DNA from: Gemmatimonadota bacterium | Lineage (GTDB): Bacteria > Gemmatimonadota > Gemmatimonadetes > Gemmatimonadales > Gemmatimonadaceae | Length of the DNA stretch: 33,804 nt | Assembly: GCA_016874035.1 (NCBI GenBank) | Contig: VGVM01000030.1 | Coordinates: forward strand, 1 to 33,804 | Reading direction: 5' to 3' | Shown: in pieces, positions 8,260 to 16,786 of the stretch | How positions within the stretch are numbered: position 1 is the first letter of the stretch | How the letters are laid out: the number at the start of each line of letters is the position of its first letter | Position numbers and translations under genes: made by a program | Notes under the pieces: model-generated | What the model was told of the DNA's origin: nothing | The model's input: the letters and a program-made list of their open reading frames with translations, nothing else | Database searches by the model: none

Positions 8260-10184
8260 GCGGAAGCGTTCCTCGCTTTCCACGCGGTGAGCTTCGCCGT
8301 GAGCACCCGAAGGCTGACCGGCTTGAGCAGGTAGTCGAGGGCGCCGGACTGCAAGCCGCGGAGTTGTTCCGCCTCGGTCCCGTGCACGGTGAGGTACACG
8401 ACCTCGAACTGCCCGGGCCGCTCCACGCGCAGCTTTTCGTGCAGCGAATGACCATCGAGGCCGGGAAGGTCCACGTCGAGCAGCACGATCGGGCGCGTCT
8501 CGCGCACGCGCATCTGGCGGAGCGCTTCGAGCGCGCTCAGGCCGTCGGGTTAGTGGCGATGACTGAAGCCACGTGTCTCGAGCGCGAAGGTGATCAGGTC
8601 CGCCAGCGCCGCGTCGTCCTCGACGATCACCACGTCCGGCGCCATGTCGGCGTCGCCCGGATCCCACTCGCGCGCCGGCACCGCCGATTCGCGCGCGGCC
8701 TGTCGCGCCTCCCGCGCGCCGGCGAGCAACGCGAGCAGCGTGGCGTCACGTCCCTTGTCGAGGGTGCCCACCACCCCCGCGGTCCACGGAGGCGACCCTT
8801 CCGGGGCAAGCGCGAGGGTTGCCGCCATCGCCTCGACCGCCTCCCGGGGTGGCTGCGGGACGTACAACGCCAGCGCGTAGTCGTCCGCGAGTCCGCCGAC
8901 GCCACCGGCGGCCGTCACGGCGCCGACCAGCCGCCCACACTCGCGGTGCCAGGCCGCGGCAGACTCCGGCGTCTCCGGCAGGTCGTTCGGCGCGAGCACG
9001 ACGATGGACGCCGTATCGGCCCGGCGTGCGCTGAGCTCGGCGTCCAGGTCCCGCATGGTGCGCGATGGCAGCGTCACGCCGCTCTCGGCATGGACCCCTT
9101 CGCTCGCGAGCCGGCGCCGTTTCGCATCAAAAAGCGCGCCGACGCGCCGCTGAAACTCCGCCGGCGCGAACGGCTTCAGCATGTAGTCGTCCGCCCCCGC
9201 GCTGACCGCGGCGTCGCGGGTCTTGGCGTCCGCGTGCCCGCTGAGCACGAGGATAGGCGTGCGCCGGTGCGCCGGGAGCGCCCGGACCGCCCGGACCGCC
9301 CGGACCAGGTCGAGGCCGTTCGCCGTGCCCAGCTCGATGTCAATCACCAGGAGCGCCGCTTCACCACCGGAAACGGCGGCCATGAACGCTTCCGGCGTCG
9401 CCAATGCGTTCACGCCGAGGTTCAGGTGCTCACAGGCCAGCTGGACCAGCGTGCGCATGACGGGATCGTCGTCCACCGCGATGGCGCCCGCGGAGGCAAC
9501 CCGCGCCTTGGTGGCGAGCTGCGCGAGCGCGTCGAGCACTTCCGACGGCTCGGTGCGGACGTCGAGGACCCGCGCGCCGGCCGGTGGAGGCGACGCATCC
9601 GCCGCACTGCGCTGGCGGAGCATGAGCCGCGCGACGCCGGCCAGCTCGTCGAGGCCCGGTGTGCCGATCGCGGCGATCACGGCATGGGGAACACCGTCTT
9701 CGAGGGCCTCGTCCAGCTCATCGGCACGCACCCGCTCGACCTGGTACCCGCGCGCGCTGGCTTCGGTGGTGAGTGGGACCGCCGCCACGTCGCGCAAGCC
9801 GACGATCAGCAGGCGGCGCATGGGCATGGCGGGCGCTTCGCCATCGGTCGCGACCTCGGCCTCGAGCGCCTTGGTAAAGCGCGTGACGATGGGCGCGCGC
9901 CGGTCGCGATCCAGCTGCGGGTCAGCGGCCCATTTCTTCACCGCACTTTCGAGCGCCGCGGCCATCCGCCCGAGGCGGGGAAAGCCGAAGGTCGCCGCGC
10001 TGCCGTTCAGCCGGTGCAGCTCGCGACGCAGCGGCGTGAGCAACTCGGCCGCGTCCGGGCGCGCAGCGAGCTGCTCGCCGAGCTGCGCGAACGCATCCAC
10101 CGTGCCGCGGGCAACGGCCAGGAACTGGCGGCGCGCCTGCTCGAGGACTTCGGATTCGCCCGACGAATGAGGCTTGGTGGTCAC
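8256..10184 (-). pseudogene. HPt / receiver / degenerate GGDEF / receiver regulator interrupted by an in-frame TAA
   Basis: The frame spans 643 codons from a GTG at 10184, with TAA at codon 545 (8552-8550). Order of domains: an HPt with phosphoacceptor His57 in HRLNGSAATFG; an unclear stretch at 120-230; receiver 1 with acidic Asp238-240, phosphoacceptor Asp282 and Lys337; a degenerate GGDEF-like domain (GGLADDYALALYV in place of GGDEF), so probably without cyclase activity; then receiver 2 starting VVIVEDD near 518. The stop falls early in receiver 2. The same frame resumes with PDGLSALEAL and the phosphoacceptor Asp570 (LLDVDLPGLDG), TVHG and LLKP. A truncated product would lose the receiver 2 active site. 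No DNA-binding domain is seen, so output is likely by protein contact. The gene is coupled to the HEAT gene by a GTGA overlap. Confidence 0.78.
9279..9305. repeat. Three exact copies of a 9-bp unit inside receiver 1
   Basis: The unit CGCCCGGAC occurs three times in tandem without a mismatch. On the coding strand it specifies Val-Arg-Ala three times, codons 294-302 of the regulator. It lies just after the phosphoacceptor Asp282, where receiver domains normally have a shorter helix-to-strand link. Confidence 0.95.
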
Positions 10185-10211
10185 GCGAGAATGGGTGGGT
10201 GCAACGCGCGG

Positions 10212-11627
10212 TCAGTCCGGTCGGGGTGCGCTGCGCGCCGGACCGTCGAGCTCCTCGATCGTCTTCGTGCTGGGCCCGCGCTCCTTCTTGATCCGGGCAG
10301 CCACGCGTTCGGCCGTCTCGAGCGCGCGCAGCACGTTTTCGCCGGCGAGCTTCCTCAGCTCGGCATCCGTCCAGCCACGCAGCATCAGTTCGGCGAACAG
10401 GTCCGGGAACTTCGAGATGTCCTCGAGCCCGACCGGCAGGTCGTCGTCCACGCCATCGAAGTCGCTGCCGATCCCCACGTGGTCGGCGCCGGCCGTGGCC
10501 TTGATGTGGTCCAGGTGGTTCGCGACATCGGCGAGCGTGGCCTTGGGCGCCGGACGCGAGGCATCCCAGCTGCGGCGCTCACGCGTGACCGCCGCCGTGT
10601 CGGCCCCAAACCGTTGACGAAGCGAGGCCTGGTACGCGTTCCGCTCGAGTCCGTGCGCCCGCACCGCCGGCGAGTCGAACCCGGGGACGAACGTCACCAT
10701 CACCACGCCGCCGTTGCGCGGAAGGCGCCGCAGGATCGAATCGGGCACATTGCGCGGGTGATCCACGATCGCCCGTGCTGACGAGTGCGAGAAGATCACC
10801 GGCGCCTCCGTGACGTCGAGCGCGTGGCTCATGACGCCGGGCGACACGTGCGAAAGGTCCACCAGCATGCCGAGCCGGTTCATTTCGCGCACGACCTCGC
10901 GCCCGAACGCCGTGAGTCCGCGATGGCGCGCGACATCGTTCGCCGCGTCCGCCCAGTCGAGCGTCACGTTGTGCGTGAGCGTCATGTAGCGCACGCCGAG
11001 ATCGTAGTAGGCCCGGAGCGCGCCCAGCGAGTTCTCGATCGCATGGCCGCCTTCCATGCCGAGCAAGGAGCCGACGCGCTTCGCGGCAAATGCCTTGCGG
11101 ACGTCCGCCACCGTCAGCGCCGTCGTGAAGACTTCCGGGTACTTCGCGATCACCCGGCGCGCGATGTCAATCTGTTCCAGCTGGGCGCGTGCGTACCCGT
11201 ACTCCTTGATGTCCCCCGGGATGTACACCGACCAGAACTGCGCGCCCAGCTTCCCTGCGCGAATGCGTGCGAGATCCGTCTGGTGGGGCGTGCGCTTACG
11301 GAGGTCGTACGCGTCCACATCGCGCTGCATGCCCGGTTCCTCGCGGATCGCCCAGGGCAGGTCGTTGTGCCCATCCACCAGCGGCGTCGCGGACAGCAGT
11401 GCGACCGCCCGCGCACGGGCTGCCTCGCGCGTGAGCGGAGCCCGCTGCGCGCGCGGGGCTGCGGATGCCCCCGCGCCGGACCCGCGCGCCTGCGCACCTG
11501 CGTGCGTGGCCGATGCCGCCGTGGCGATCAGCGCGAGTCCGAGCATAGCGGCGACACCGATGCCGACTGCGGCGGCACGGCGCCGAGTTGGCGCGGCCGG
11601 ACGGGCAAGATGGCGGGAAGCGGACAT
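10212..11627 (-). CDS. Exported membrane dipeptidase (peptidase M19, renal dipeptidase family)
   Basis: The 471-residue protein hydrolyses dipeptides by a binuclear zinc site, by family analogy; the substrate may include D-amino-acid or peptidoglycan dipeptides. Metal ligands are visible: His87 and Asp89 in DGHNDLPW, the bridging Glu in GMEGGHAI, His in VDLSHVS and in FSHSSAR, and Asp in GIGSDFDG. An N-terminal basic stretch with three arginines followed by a long Ala/Gly/Leu core ending AGAQA is an export signal, so it acts outside the cytoplasm. I chose the ATG at 11627 because a GAGGAG lies about ten bases upstream and the signal peptide starts there; a longer reading runs into the divergent gene. 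The regulator starts 27 bases downstream on the same strand, so read-through transcription is possible. Confidence 0.9.
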   Translation of the reverse strand: MSASRHLARPAAPTRRRAAAVGIGVAAMLGLALIATAASATHAGAQARGSGAGASAAPRAQRAPLTREAARARAVALLSATPLVDGHNDLPWAIREEPGMQRDVDAYDLRKRTPHQTDLARIRAGKLGAQFWSVYIPGDIKEYGYARAQLEQIDIARRVIAKYPEVFTTALTVADVRKAFAAKRVGSLLGMEGGHAIENSLGALRAYYDLGVRYMTLTHNVTLDWADAANDVARHRGLTAFGREVVREMNRLGMLVDLSHVSPGVMSHALDVTEAPVIFSHSSARAIVDHPRNVPDSILRRLPRNGGVVMVTFVPGFDSPAVRAHGLERNAYQASLRQRFGADTAAVTRERRSWDASRPAPKATLADVANHLDHIKATAGADHVGIGSDFDGVDDDLPVGLEDISKFPDLFAELMLRGWTDAELRKLAGENVLRALETAERVAARIKKERGPSTKTIEELDGPARSAPRPD

Positions 11628-11768
11628 CGGAGCGGTCTCCTCGATTCCGGTGAATGGGTGGATTCTCGCACACCGCGCATGAGGGCGAAAGTCGCGGGAC
11701 CGCGAAATCGTCGGTCGGGCGCTCGGCGTGCCCGCGGCGAACCGCGCGTTTGCGGGGTATTCTCCAGC

Positions 11769-12824
11769 ATGAACCGACTTTGTGTCCGCGGCAGCGCGTG
11801 CGCTGCCTGGCTCGTCCTGCTCAGCGGTATGCTCCTGACCGGCCGGCCGGCCGCCGCGCAGGACCCCACGCCGAACATCACCGGCCGCGTCATCGTGCTC
11901 GGCGACATCCCGGTCTCCGACGTCGAGGTGCGCCTGGAGGGCACCCAGCGGACCGTGCGCACGGACCAACGCGGGTATTTCGCGTTCACTGGTGTCGGCG
12001 AGGGCGCCCAAGAGCTGAGCGTGCGCGGGATCGGGTACATGCCCGGGCGCCTGGCGATCCGCGTCCCCGACCGTTCGCTCAATGTCAGCATCACGATCGT
12101 CCCGTCGCGCGCGATGCTCGACACCGTGCAGATCCGCGAGCGCATCAACGTGCTGTCCGGCATCGTGGTGGACGAGGAGAACAAACCGGTGGCGGGCGCG
12201 ACGATCCAGGTGATCACTGGCGAGAAGCGCACGGTGACGTCCGGCGAGGACGGATGGTTCACGCTGACCTCGGTGCGCGAGGGCGTCGTGGTGTTCCAGA
12301 CGCGCAAGGAGGGCTATTTCGCGACGAACACGGCCGTCCGCATGGACGAGTGGCGTGGTGTGGTCGTGCACATGGAGCTCCTGGATCCCAAGTACGGCGC
12401 GACGCGGGCTGCGGAGGCCGCCGGGACGAGCAACAACGCGCTCGCGGCGCTTCGCGACGCCTCCATGCGGATGAGCACGCGCGGGAGCCGCGCGGTGGTC
12501 GTTTCCGCCGAGGAGCTGGCGCCGTTCGCCGACATGTCGCTCGGAGAGGCCGTCCGCCGCACCAGGCCAGGCGCATCCATCGCGTTCGAGTTGCAGAGCG
12601 CGCGCGGCGCGTTCTGTGTGCTGCTGGACGGCCGCCGGGCCGTGGGCAGCACGACGATCGATTCGTGGCGCGCGACCGATGTCGAGATGGTGGAACTCTA
12701 CCCACCAGGGACGGAGTCGTCGGGTACCGTCGCGCGCTACCTGCGCGCCGCGGGCTGCCGGACGATCGCCCCGTCGTCCGGTCGCACCCGCGGCCCGTTC
12801 TACGCCGTGCTCTGGATGCGCTAG
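11769..12824 (+). CDS. Secreted carboxypeptidase-regulatory-like protein with a C-terminal plug-like domain
   Basis: The 351-residue protein begins with a Sec signal peptide (hydrophobic core [10 protein letters not shown], cleavage near AAAQ). Two carboxypeptidase-D regulatory-like beta-sandwich modules follow, about residues 38-118 ([23 protein letters not shown]) and 128-205 ([20 protein letters not shown]). The C-terminal 100 residues resemble a TonB-dependent receptor plug: a [12 protein letters not shown] helix, a FCVLLDGRR strand, and [11 protein letters not shown]. There is no beta-barrel. Such solitary proteins are usually periplasmic or surface-attached; the function is unknown. The ATG at 11769 is the first that includes the signal peptide. 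It is transcribed away from the dipeptidase gene across a 141-base gap and its TAG overlaps the ahcY stop tail to tail. Confidence 0.8.
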   Translation: MNRLCVRGSACAAWLVLLSGMLLTGRPAAAQDPTPNITGRVIVLGDIPVSDVEVRLEGTQRTVRTDQRGYFAFTGVGEGAQELSVRGIGYMPGRLAIRVPDRSLNVSITIVPSRAMLDTVQIRERINVLSGIVVDEENKPVAGATIQVITGEKRTVTSGEDGWFTLTSVREGVVVFQTRKEGYFATNTAVRMDEWRGVVVHMELLDPKYGATRAAEAAGTSNNALAALRDASMRMSTRGSRAVVVSAEELAPFADMSLGEAVRRTRPGASIAFELQSARGAFCVLLDGRRAVGSTTIDSWRATDVEMVELYPPGTESSGTVARYLRAAGCRTIAPSSGRTRGPFYAVLWMR

Positions 12825-14335
12825 TAGCGGTAGTGCTCGGCCTTGTACGGCCCCTCGACCGGAACGCCGATGTACGAGGCCTGGTCGGCAGTGAGCTTCG
12901 TCAGCCGGACGCCGAGCTTGTCGAGGTGGAGCCGCGCCACTTTTTCGTCGAGCTTCTTCGGGAGCGTGTACACCGCCTTCGCGTCGTAATGCGTGCCTGA
13001 GACGGTCGGCTTGCCCTGCGCCGCGAGGTGCAGGTCAATCTGCGCGACGACCTGGTTGGTGAACGAGCAGCTCATCACGAAACTGGGGTGGCCGGTCGCG
13101 CAGCCGAGGTTGAGCAGCCGGCCCTCGGCGAGCACCATCACGCTGTGGCCGTCCGGGAACACCCACTCGTCGTACTGCGGCTTGATGTTGATGCGCTCGA
13201 TCCCGTCGTAGGACTTGAGGCCGGCCATGTCGATCTCGTTATCGAAGTGGCCGATGTTCCCGACGATCGCCTTGTCCTTCATCCGCGCCATGTGCTCGGC
13301 GGTGATGATGTCGCGATTGCCCGTGGCGGTCACGAAGATGTCGGCCGTGGCCACGACATCCTCGAGCGTCGCGACCTGGTAGCCCTCCATCGCGGCCTGC
13401 AACGCGCAGATCGGGTCGATCTCGGCGATCACGACGCGCGCACCCTGGCCCTTGAGCGCCTGGGCACAGCCCTTGCCGACGTCGCCGTAGCCGAGCACGA
13501 CCGCCACCTTGCCGGCCAGCATCACGTCACTGGCGCGCAGGATGCCGTCCGTCAGCGAGTGCCGGCAACCGTAGAGGTTGTCGAACTTCGACTTCGTCAC
13601 GGAGTCGTTGACGTTGATCGCCGGGAACAGGAGCGTACCGGCCTTCATCATCTCGTAGAGCCGATGGACGCCCGTCGTGGTTTCCTCGGAGACTCCCTTC
13701 AACGCCTTTGCGAGGCTCGTCCAGCGCGAACCGTCCTTCTTCAGTTCCGTGCGCAGGAGATCGAGGATGATGCCGTATTCCTCGCTCTCGGTCGCGGGGT
13801 TGTGCTGTGGCACGCGCCCGGCGGCCTCGAACTCCACGCCCTTGTGCACGAGCAGCGTCGCGTCGCCGCCGTCATCCAGCAGCAGCGTCGGTCCGCCGCC
13901 GTCGGGCCACATCAGCGCCTGCTCCGTGCACCACCAGTATTCGACCAGCGTTTCGCCCTTCCATGCGAAGACCGGAACGCCCGCGGGTTCGCTCACCGAC
14001 CCCGCCGGACCGACCACCACGGCGGCCGCCGCGTGGTCCTGCGTGGAGAAGATGTTGCAGCTCACCCAACGCACGTCGGCGCCCAGATGCGTGAGCGTCT
14101 CGATGAGCACGGCGGTCTGAACGGTCATGTGCAGCGACCCCATGATGCGCGCGCCCGTGAGCGGCTTCGATGCGCCGTACTCGGCGCGCAGGGCCATGAG
14201 GCCCGGCATCTCGTACTCGGCGAGGCGGATTTCCTTACGGCCGAACTCGGCGAGTTCGAGATCCTTGACCTTGAACGGCGCGCGGCCGGCGGCGCTGGAG
14301 GTGGCGAAGGGATGCGGTGCGAGTGCGGACGTCAT
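12821..14335 (-). CDS. ahcY: Adenosylhomocysteinase (S-adenosylhomocysteine hydrolase)
   Basis: The 504-residue cytoplasmic enzyme splits S-adenosylhomocysteine into adenosine and homocysteine, keeping methylation reactions running. Landmarks: [30 protein letters not shown], the substrate lysine and aspartate region [23 protein letters not shown], the NAD-binding [29 protein letters not shown], and the C-terminal KAEHYRY that closes over NAD of the partner subunit. It has the extra segment of about 40 residues (around [20 protein letters not shown]) known from many bacterial and plant enzymes. The ATG at 14335 is chosen because the family N-terminus ([17 protein letters not shown]) follows shortly; a longer frame enters the regulator gene. 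The start lies 17 bases after the SahR-like stop, so the two form an operon. Confidence 0.96.
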   Translation of the reverse strand: MTSALAPHPFATSSAAGRAPFKVKDLELAEFGRKEIRLAEYEMPGLMALRAEYGASKPLTGARIMGSLHMTVQTAVLIETLTHLGADVRWVSCNIFSTQDHAAAAVVVGPAGSVSEPAGVPVFAWKGETLVEYWWCTEQALMWPDGGGPTLLLDDGGDATLLVHKGVEFEAAGRVPQHNPATESEEYGIILDLLRTELKKDGSRWTSLAKALKGVSEETTTGVHRLYEMMKAGTLLFPAINVNDSVTKSKFDNLYGCRHSLTDGILRASDVMLAGKVAVVLGYGDVGKGCAQALKGQGARVVIAEIDPICALQAAMEGYQVATLEDVVATADIFVTATGNRDIITAEHMARMKDKAIVGNIGHFDNEIDMAGLKSYDGIERINIKPQYDEWVFPDGHSVMVLAEGRLLNLGCATGHPSFVMSCSFTNQVVAQIDLHLAAQGKPTVSGTHYDAKAVYTLPKKLDEKVARLHLDKLGVRLTKLTADQASYIGVPVEGPYKAEHYRY

Positions 14336-14352
14336 TGGAGGCTCTTCGGTGG

Positions 14353-15288
14353 TTAGAGGGCGAGAGTGGCGACAAACAGTGCAGGGCCGGTGGCTTCGGG
14401 GGCCCCGGGTGAGGCGCGGACGGTGCACGACGTGAAGCCGACGGCCTGTGCCCAGGCCCGCAGGTCCGCATCGGCGAACCCGGCCCACACGTGGCCGAGT
14501 CGGTCGCGGAGATCGGCACGCTCGTGCGGCCGAAGGTCAACGATGATGCAGCGCCCGCCTGGCCGGAGCGTGCGACGAACGCCCGCAAGCACGGCCGCGG
14601 GGTCGCTGACGTAGTGCAACACCAGTGACAGCACGGCAACGTCCACTTCGGCGTCCGCGAGGGGCAGGGCTTCGAGCGAGCCCTGCCTGACCTCGACGTT
14701 CGGTGCGTCGCCGAGTCGTGCCTTGGCGACTCGTATCATCGCGGCGGACTCATCTATGGCGATCACGCGGCGCACCGCGGGCGCGACCGCGGCGGCGAAG
14801 TGGCCGGCGCCGCATCCGAGATCGGCGACGACCGCCACGGGATCGAGGAGCCCGATGAACGGCAGCAGTTCGCTGCGCGCGCCGAAGAGTTCGGATCGAA
14901 TCCGTTCCCACTGGCCCGCGCTGCCCGCGAAGAAGCGCTGCGAAGTCGTGTGCCGTGCCGCGAGGACGTGCTGGATGCGCGTGGCATCGCGCTGCACGGC
15001 CGGCATCGCGAGCACTTCGTCGCGTACGGCCATCCAGAGTTTCCGGCCGGCGCCATCGCGTTCTCCGGCTCCGAGCCGGTACAGGTTGCTCGTGCCGTCT
15101 TCGCGGCCGCTGATCAGGCCGGCGTCGGCAAGTGCGCGGAGGTGCCGGCTGACCGTGGACTGCGGCAGTTGGAGCACGGCGCGCAACTCACCGACAGTCA
15201 GTTCCTGTCGTTCGAGTGCGGCGACCAGCCGCGCCCGGATGGGGTCGGCGAGCGCGGCAAGGCGGCTGAGGGCGAGCGAGCGTTTCAT
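14353..15288 (-). CDS. SahR-like regulator: ArsR helix-turn-helix fused to a SAM-dependent methyltransferase-type domain
   Basis: The 311-residue protein joins an ArsR-type winged helix (residues 1-72, recognition helix around [16 protein letters not shown]) to a class I methyltransferase fold (about 110-311) with the SAM/SAH-binding motif [10 protein letters not shown] at 155-164. It has none of the cysteines that metal-sensing ArsR proteins carry near the DNA-binding helix; its cysteines lie only in the second domain. SahR of Proteobacteria, an ArsR-family regulator of the methionine cycle, often lies beside ahcY. The direct position upstream of ahcY here suggests the same role: sensing SAH through the methyltransferase fold. 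Whether the domain still methylates something is unknown. The start is ATG at 15288 and a perfect inverted repeat covers it, consistent with autoregulation. Confidence 0.85.
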   Translation of the reverse strand: MKRSLALSRLAALADPIRARLVAALERQELTVGELRAVLQLPQSTVSRHLRALADAGLISGREDGTSNLYRLGAGERDGAGRKLWMAVRDEVLAMPAVQRDATRIQHVLAARHTTSQRFFAGSAGQWERIRSELFGARSELLPFIGLLDPVAVVADLGCGAGHFAAAVAPAVRRVIAIDESAAMIRVAKARLGDAPNVEVRQGSLEALPLADAEVDVAVLSLVLHYVSDPAAVLAGVRRTLRPGGRCIIVDLRPHERADLRDRLGHVWAGFADADLRAWAQAVGFTSCTVRASPGAPEATGPALFVATLAL

Positions 15289-15306
15289 CCGTATATCCGG
15301 ATGAAA
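15283..15306. promoter_or_regulatory. Candidate SahR operator (9-bp inverted repeat)
   Basis: Arms TTTCATCCG and CGGATGAAA match perfectly around a six-base centre, TATATC. The repeat covers the start codon of the SahR-like gene and the bases just upstream, including a GATATA that could serve as a -10 box of a nearly leaderless transcript. Dyad symmetry at an ArsR-type gene start is the usual position of an autoregulatory operator. The link to SAH is inference from the neighbouring ahcY. Confidence 0.7.
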
Positions 15307-15323
15307 GGTTAAAACGTTTTCCT

Positions 15324-15342
15324 CGCCCGGTCAACTCGGGCG
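15324..15342 (-). terminator. Possible hairpin after the methyltransferase gene
   Basis: Arms CGCCCG and CGGGCG pair around a seven-base loop, 13 bases past the TAG of the methyltransferase. On the minus strand AGGAAAACGTTTT follows, so the T-run is late and short. It may separate the upstream genes from the SahR-ahcY operon. Confidence 0.4.
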
Positions 15343-15355
15343 GGCCCTGCCCCGC

Positions 15356-16006
15356 CTACGCCCGTTCGAGCGCGGCTGTGGACCCGCGCAGGGCGTCGCC
15401 CACCCAGCAGTGCATCCCGACGCTGACCAATCCGACGCGGCGAAACGCGCGGCGGTAGTGCGCCGGCGTACGGTCCACCCAGCCCCGCCGATCGCCGGTG
15501 ACCTCGTCGGCCGTGGTGTACGCCTCGAGGAACGCCACGCCGCCGAGCAGGCCGGCGATTGCCTCGAGTCCGCAGGAGAGCTCGGCGGTCGGGATGTACT
15601 GCAGCATGTCGCAGCAAATCACGAGATCGAATGGCCCGCCCACGTCCACAGACGCGAGCGTACCGAACGTGCCGTACGTGATGTCGCGCGCGCGCCCGTA
15701 CCGCGAAATCACGTAGGCGCTCGAGTCCACGCCGACGTAGTCGAGCCCGGGACGGATCGCCTTCAGCGCGGCGCGCCAGTTGCCTTCGCCGCAGCCGACG
15801 TCCAGCGCCGAACGGACCTGCCTCTGGAGCAGCGACTCGGCGACCCCGACCACCAGCCGCGCCTTGCGCTGGATGTCGGTTGATGTGGCCACGCGTCGGC
15901 GCGGGTCGCGATACCACCGGTCGAAATGCGCCCGGTCGTATGCCTTGCCGCGTCCGCCCCGCCGTGCCGCGAGGGCGCCGGCCGCCCTGCGCCGTTGTCC
16001 AGCCAT
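15356..16006 (-). CDS. Class I SAM-dependent methyltransferase, unknown substrate
   Basis: The 216-residue protein has the SAM-binding motif I LDVGCGEGNW near residue 68, an acidic VGVDSS strand end near 90 that would bind the ribose hydroxyls, and motif IV FDLVICCDMLQYIP near 125. The N-terminal 20 residues are very basic, followed by YDRAHFDRWYRDPRRRV, a stretch seen in other small methyltransferases of this fold. Nothing in the sequence names the acceptor. It lies 36 bases after the DsrE-like gene and 67 bases before the SahR-like gene on the same strand. A functional link to ahcY through SAH production is general and not specific. Confidence 0.75.
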   Translation of the reverse strand: MAGQRRRAAGALAARRGGRGKAYDRAHFDRWYRDPRRRVATSTDIQRKARLVVGVAESLLQRQVRSALDVGCGEGNWRAALKAIRPGLDYVGVDSSAYVISRYGRARDITYGTFGTLASVDVGGPFDLVICCDMLQYIPTAELSCGLEAIAGLLGGVAFLEAYTTADEVTGDRRGWVDRTPAHYRRAFRRVGLVSVGMHCWVGDALRGSTAALERA

Positions 16007-16042
16007 CAGTCCGTCAGTGGTGGGTGAGCGGTGAGCGGCGGC

Positions 16043-16741
16043 TTACGCGGACTTGAGCAGCGTGGCGCCGGCCGCCTGCGCGCGCGTAATGGCGAAGATG
16101 CCGTTCGTCTGCCGCACCACGCCGGGAACGAGCGATTCGATGAACAGCTTGCGCGCGTCCTCGAGCGGCATCTGCATCTCACGCGCGAACTCCCCGGCGT
16201 TTCGCATCAGGGCCAGGTTGCAGCACAGGAACGTCACGCCGCGAGCGATGAGCGCGTCAATCGTCCCGCCGGCCGGCGATCCCGCGGCGGCGTTCGCGGC
16301 GGCACCCCACGGATTCGTGGTCCGCGCGTTGCCCGCCCGGTCCTTCATGTCGTTCTTCTCGCCCAACTTCCAGCGCGCCCAGATGTCGTCATTGAACACG
16401 ATCGCCATCGCGCGGTGCCGGATGACGACCACCACGCCCATCTCGGCGTCCGTCGCGTTGTACACGTCCTTGTAGCCCGCGAGGAACGTCTGCGCGTTCG
16501 TGAGCGCGATGCCGCCGTCAATCGTGGCGGAGTCGAACACCGCGCGGTACTTGGCCTTCTGCATGCGCTCGACCCACGACACGTCCCAGCCGCCCTGCGG
16601 GGCCGGGTACACCGGGAACGGGTTGTTTTGCGCGAACAGTTCGCTGGGCGCGGCGCCTGCCGTGGCCGCAAGGGCGGCTGCGCTGCCTGCCAAACCGGTA
16701 ATAAACCGCCGGCGATCTACTCCAGGGCCATGCTCGCTCAC
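16043..16741 (-). CDS. Tat-exported DsrE-like protein, unknown function
   Basis: The 232-residue protein begins with a twin-arginine signal (VDRRRFITGLAG followed by an Ala-rich core), so it is exported folded. The mature part contains WVERMQKAKYRAVFDS, VVVVIRHRAMAIVFNDDIW and a later VTFLCCNLALMRNAGEFA segment. These resemble DsrE/DsrF-like small proteins, in which a cysteine often handles sulfur; two adjacent cysteines are present here. No enzymatic role is established. I chose the GTG at 16741 because AGGAGG lies five bases upstream of it; an ATG at 16777 would add 12 residues and lies too early for that site. The gene follows lspA on the same strand. Confidence 0.7.
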   Translation of the reverse strand: MSEHGPGVDRRRFITGLAGSAAALAATAGAAPSELFAQNNPFPVYPAPQGGWDVSWVERMQKAKYRAVFDSATIDGGIALTNAQTFLAGYKDVYNATDAEMGVVVVIRHRAMAIVFNDDIWARWKLGEKNDMKDRAGNARTTNPWGAAANAAAGSPAGGTIDALIARGVTFLCCNLALMRNAGEFAREMQMPLEDARKLFIESLVPGVVRQTNGIFAITRAQAAGATLLKSA

Positions 16742-16746
16742 CCCGC

Positions 16747-16752
16747 CCTCCT
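16747..16752 (-). promoter_or_regulatory. Shine-Dalgarno site that decides the GTG start of the DsrE-like gene
   Basis: On the minus strand this reads AGGAGG, a full match to the ribosomal anti-SD sequence, five bases before the GTG at 16741. Most genes in this window lack such a site, so it is a good guide to the start. Confidence 0.8.
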
Positions 16753-16786
16753 GATTGTCTGAGCTTCCGGGCTCCACGCCTCGAAT

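Noticed and set aside
8256-8513. A free-standing 85-residue half receiver.
   Set aside because: It lacks the first strand and the acidic pocket, which are found in the same frame just before the TAA, so it is the tail of one gene.
8169-10781. An 870-codon plus-strand open frame opposite the regulator, HEAT and dipeptidase genes.
   Set aside because: No family features, with shadow-type composition, while the minus strand shows well-formed HPt, receiver and peptidase motifs.
11628-12371. N-terminal extension of the dipeptidase by 248 residues.
   Set aside because: It would run through the divergent regulatory-like gene and place the export signal in the middle of the protein.
14336-14352. 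A SAH riboswitch before ahcY.
   Set aside because: Only 17 bases separate ahcY from the regulator gene, too short for an aptamer; control is more likely by the protein regulator.
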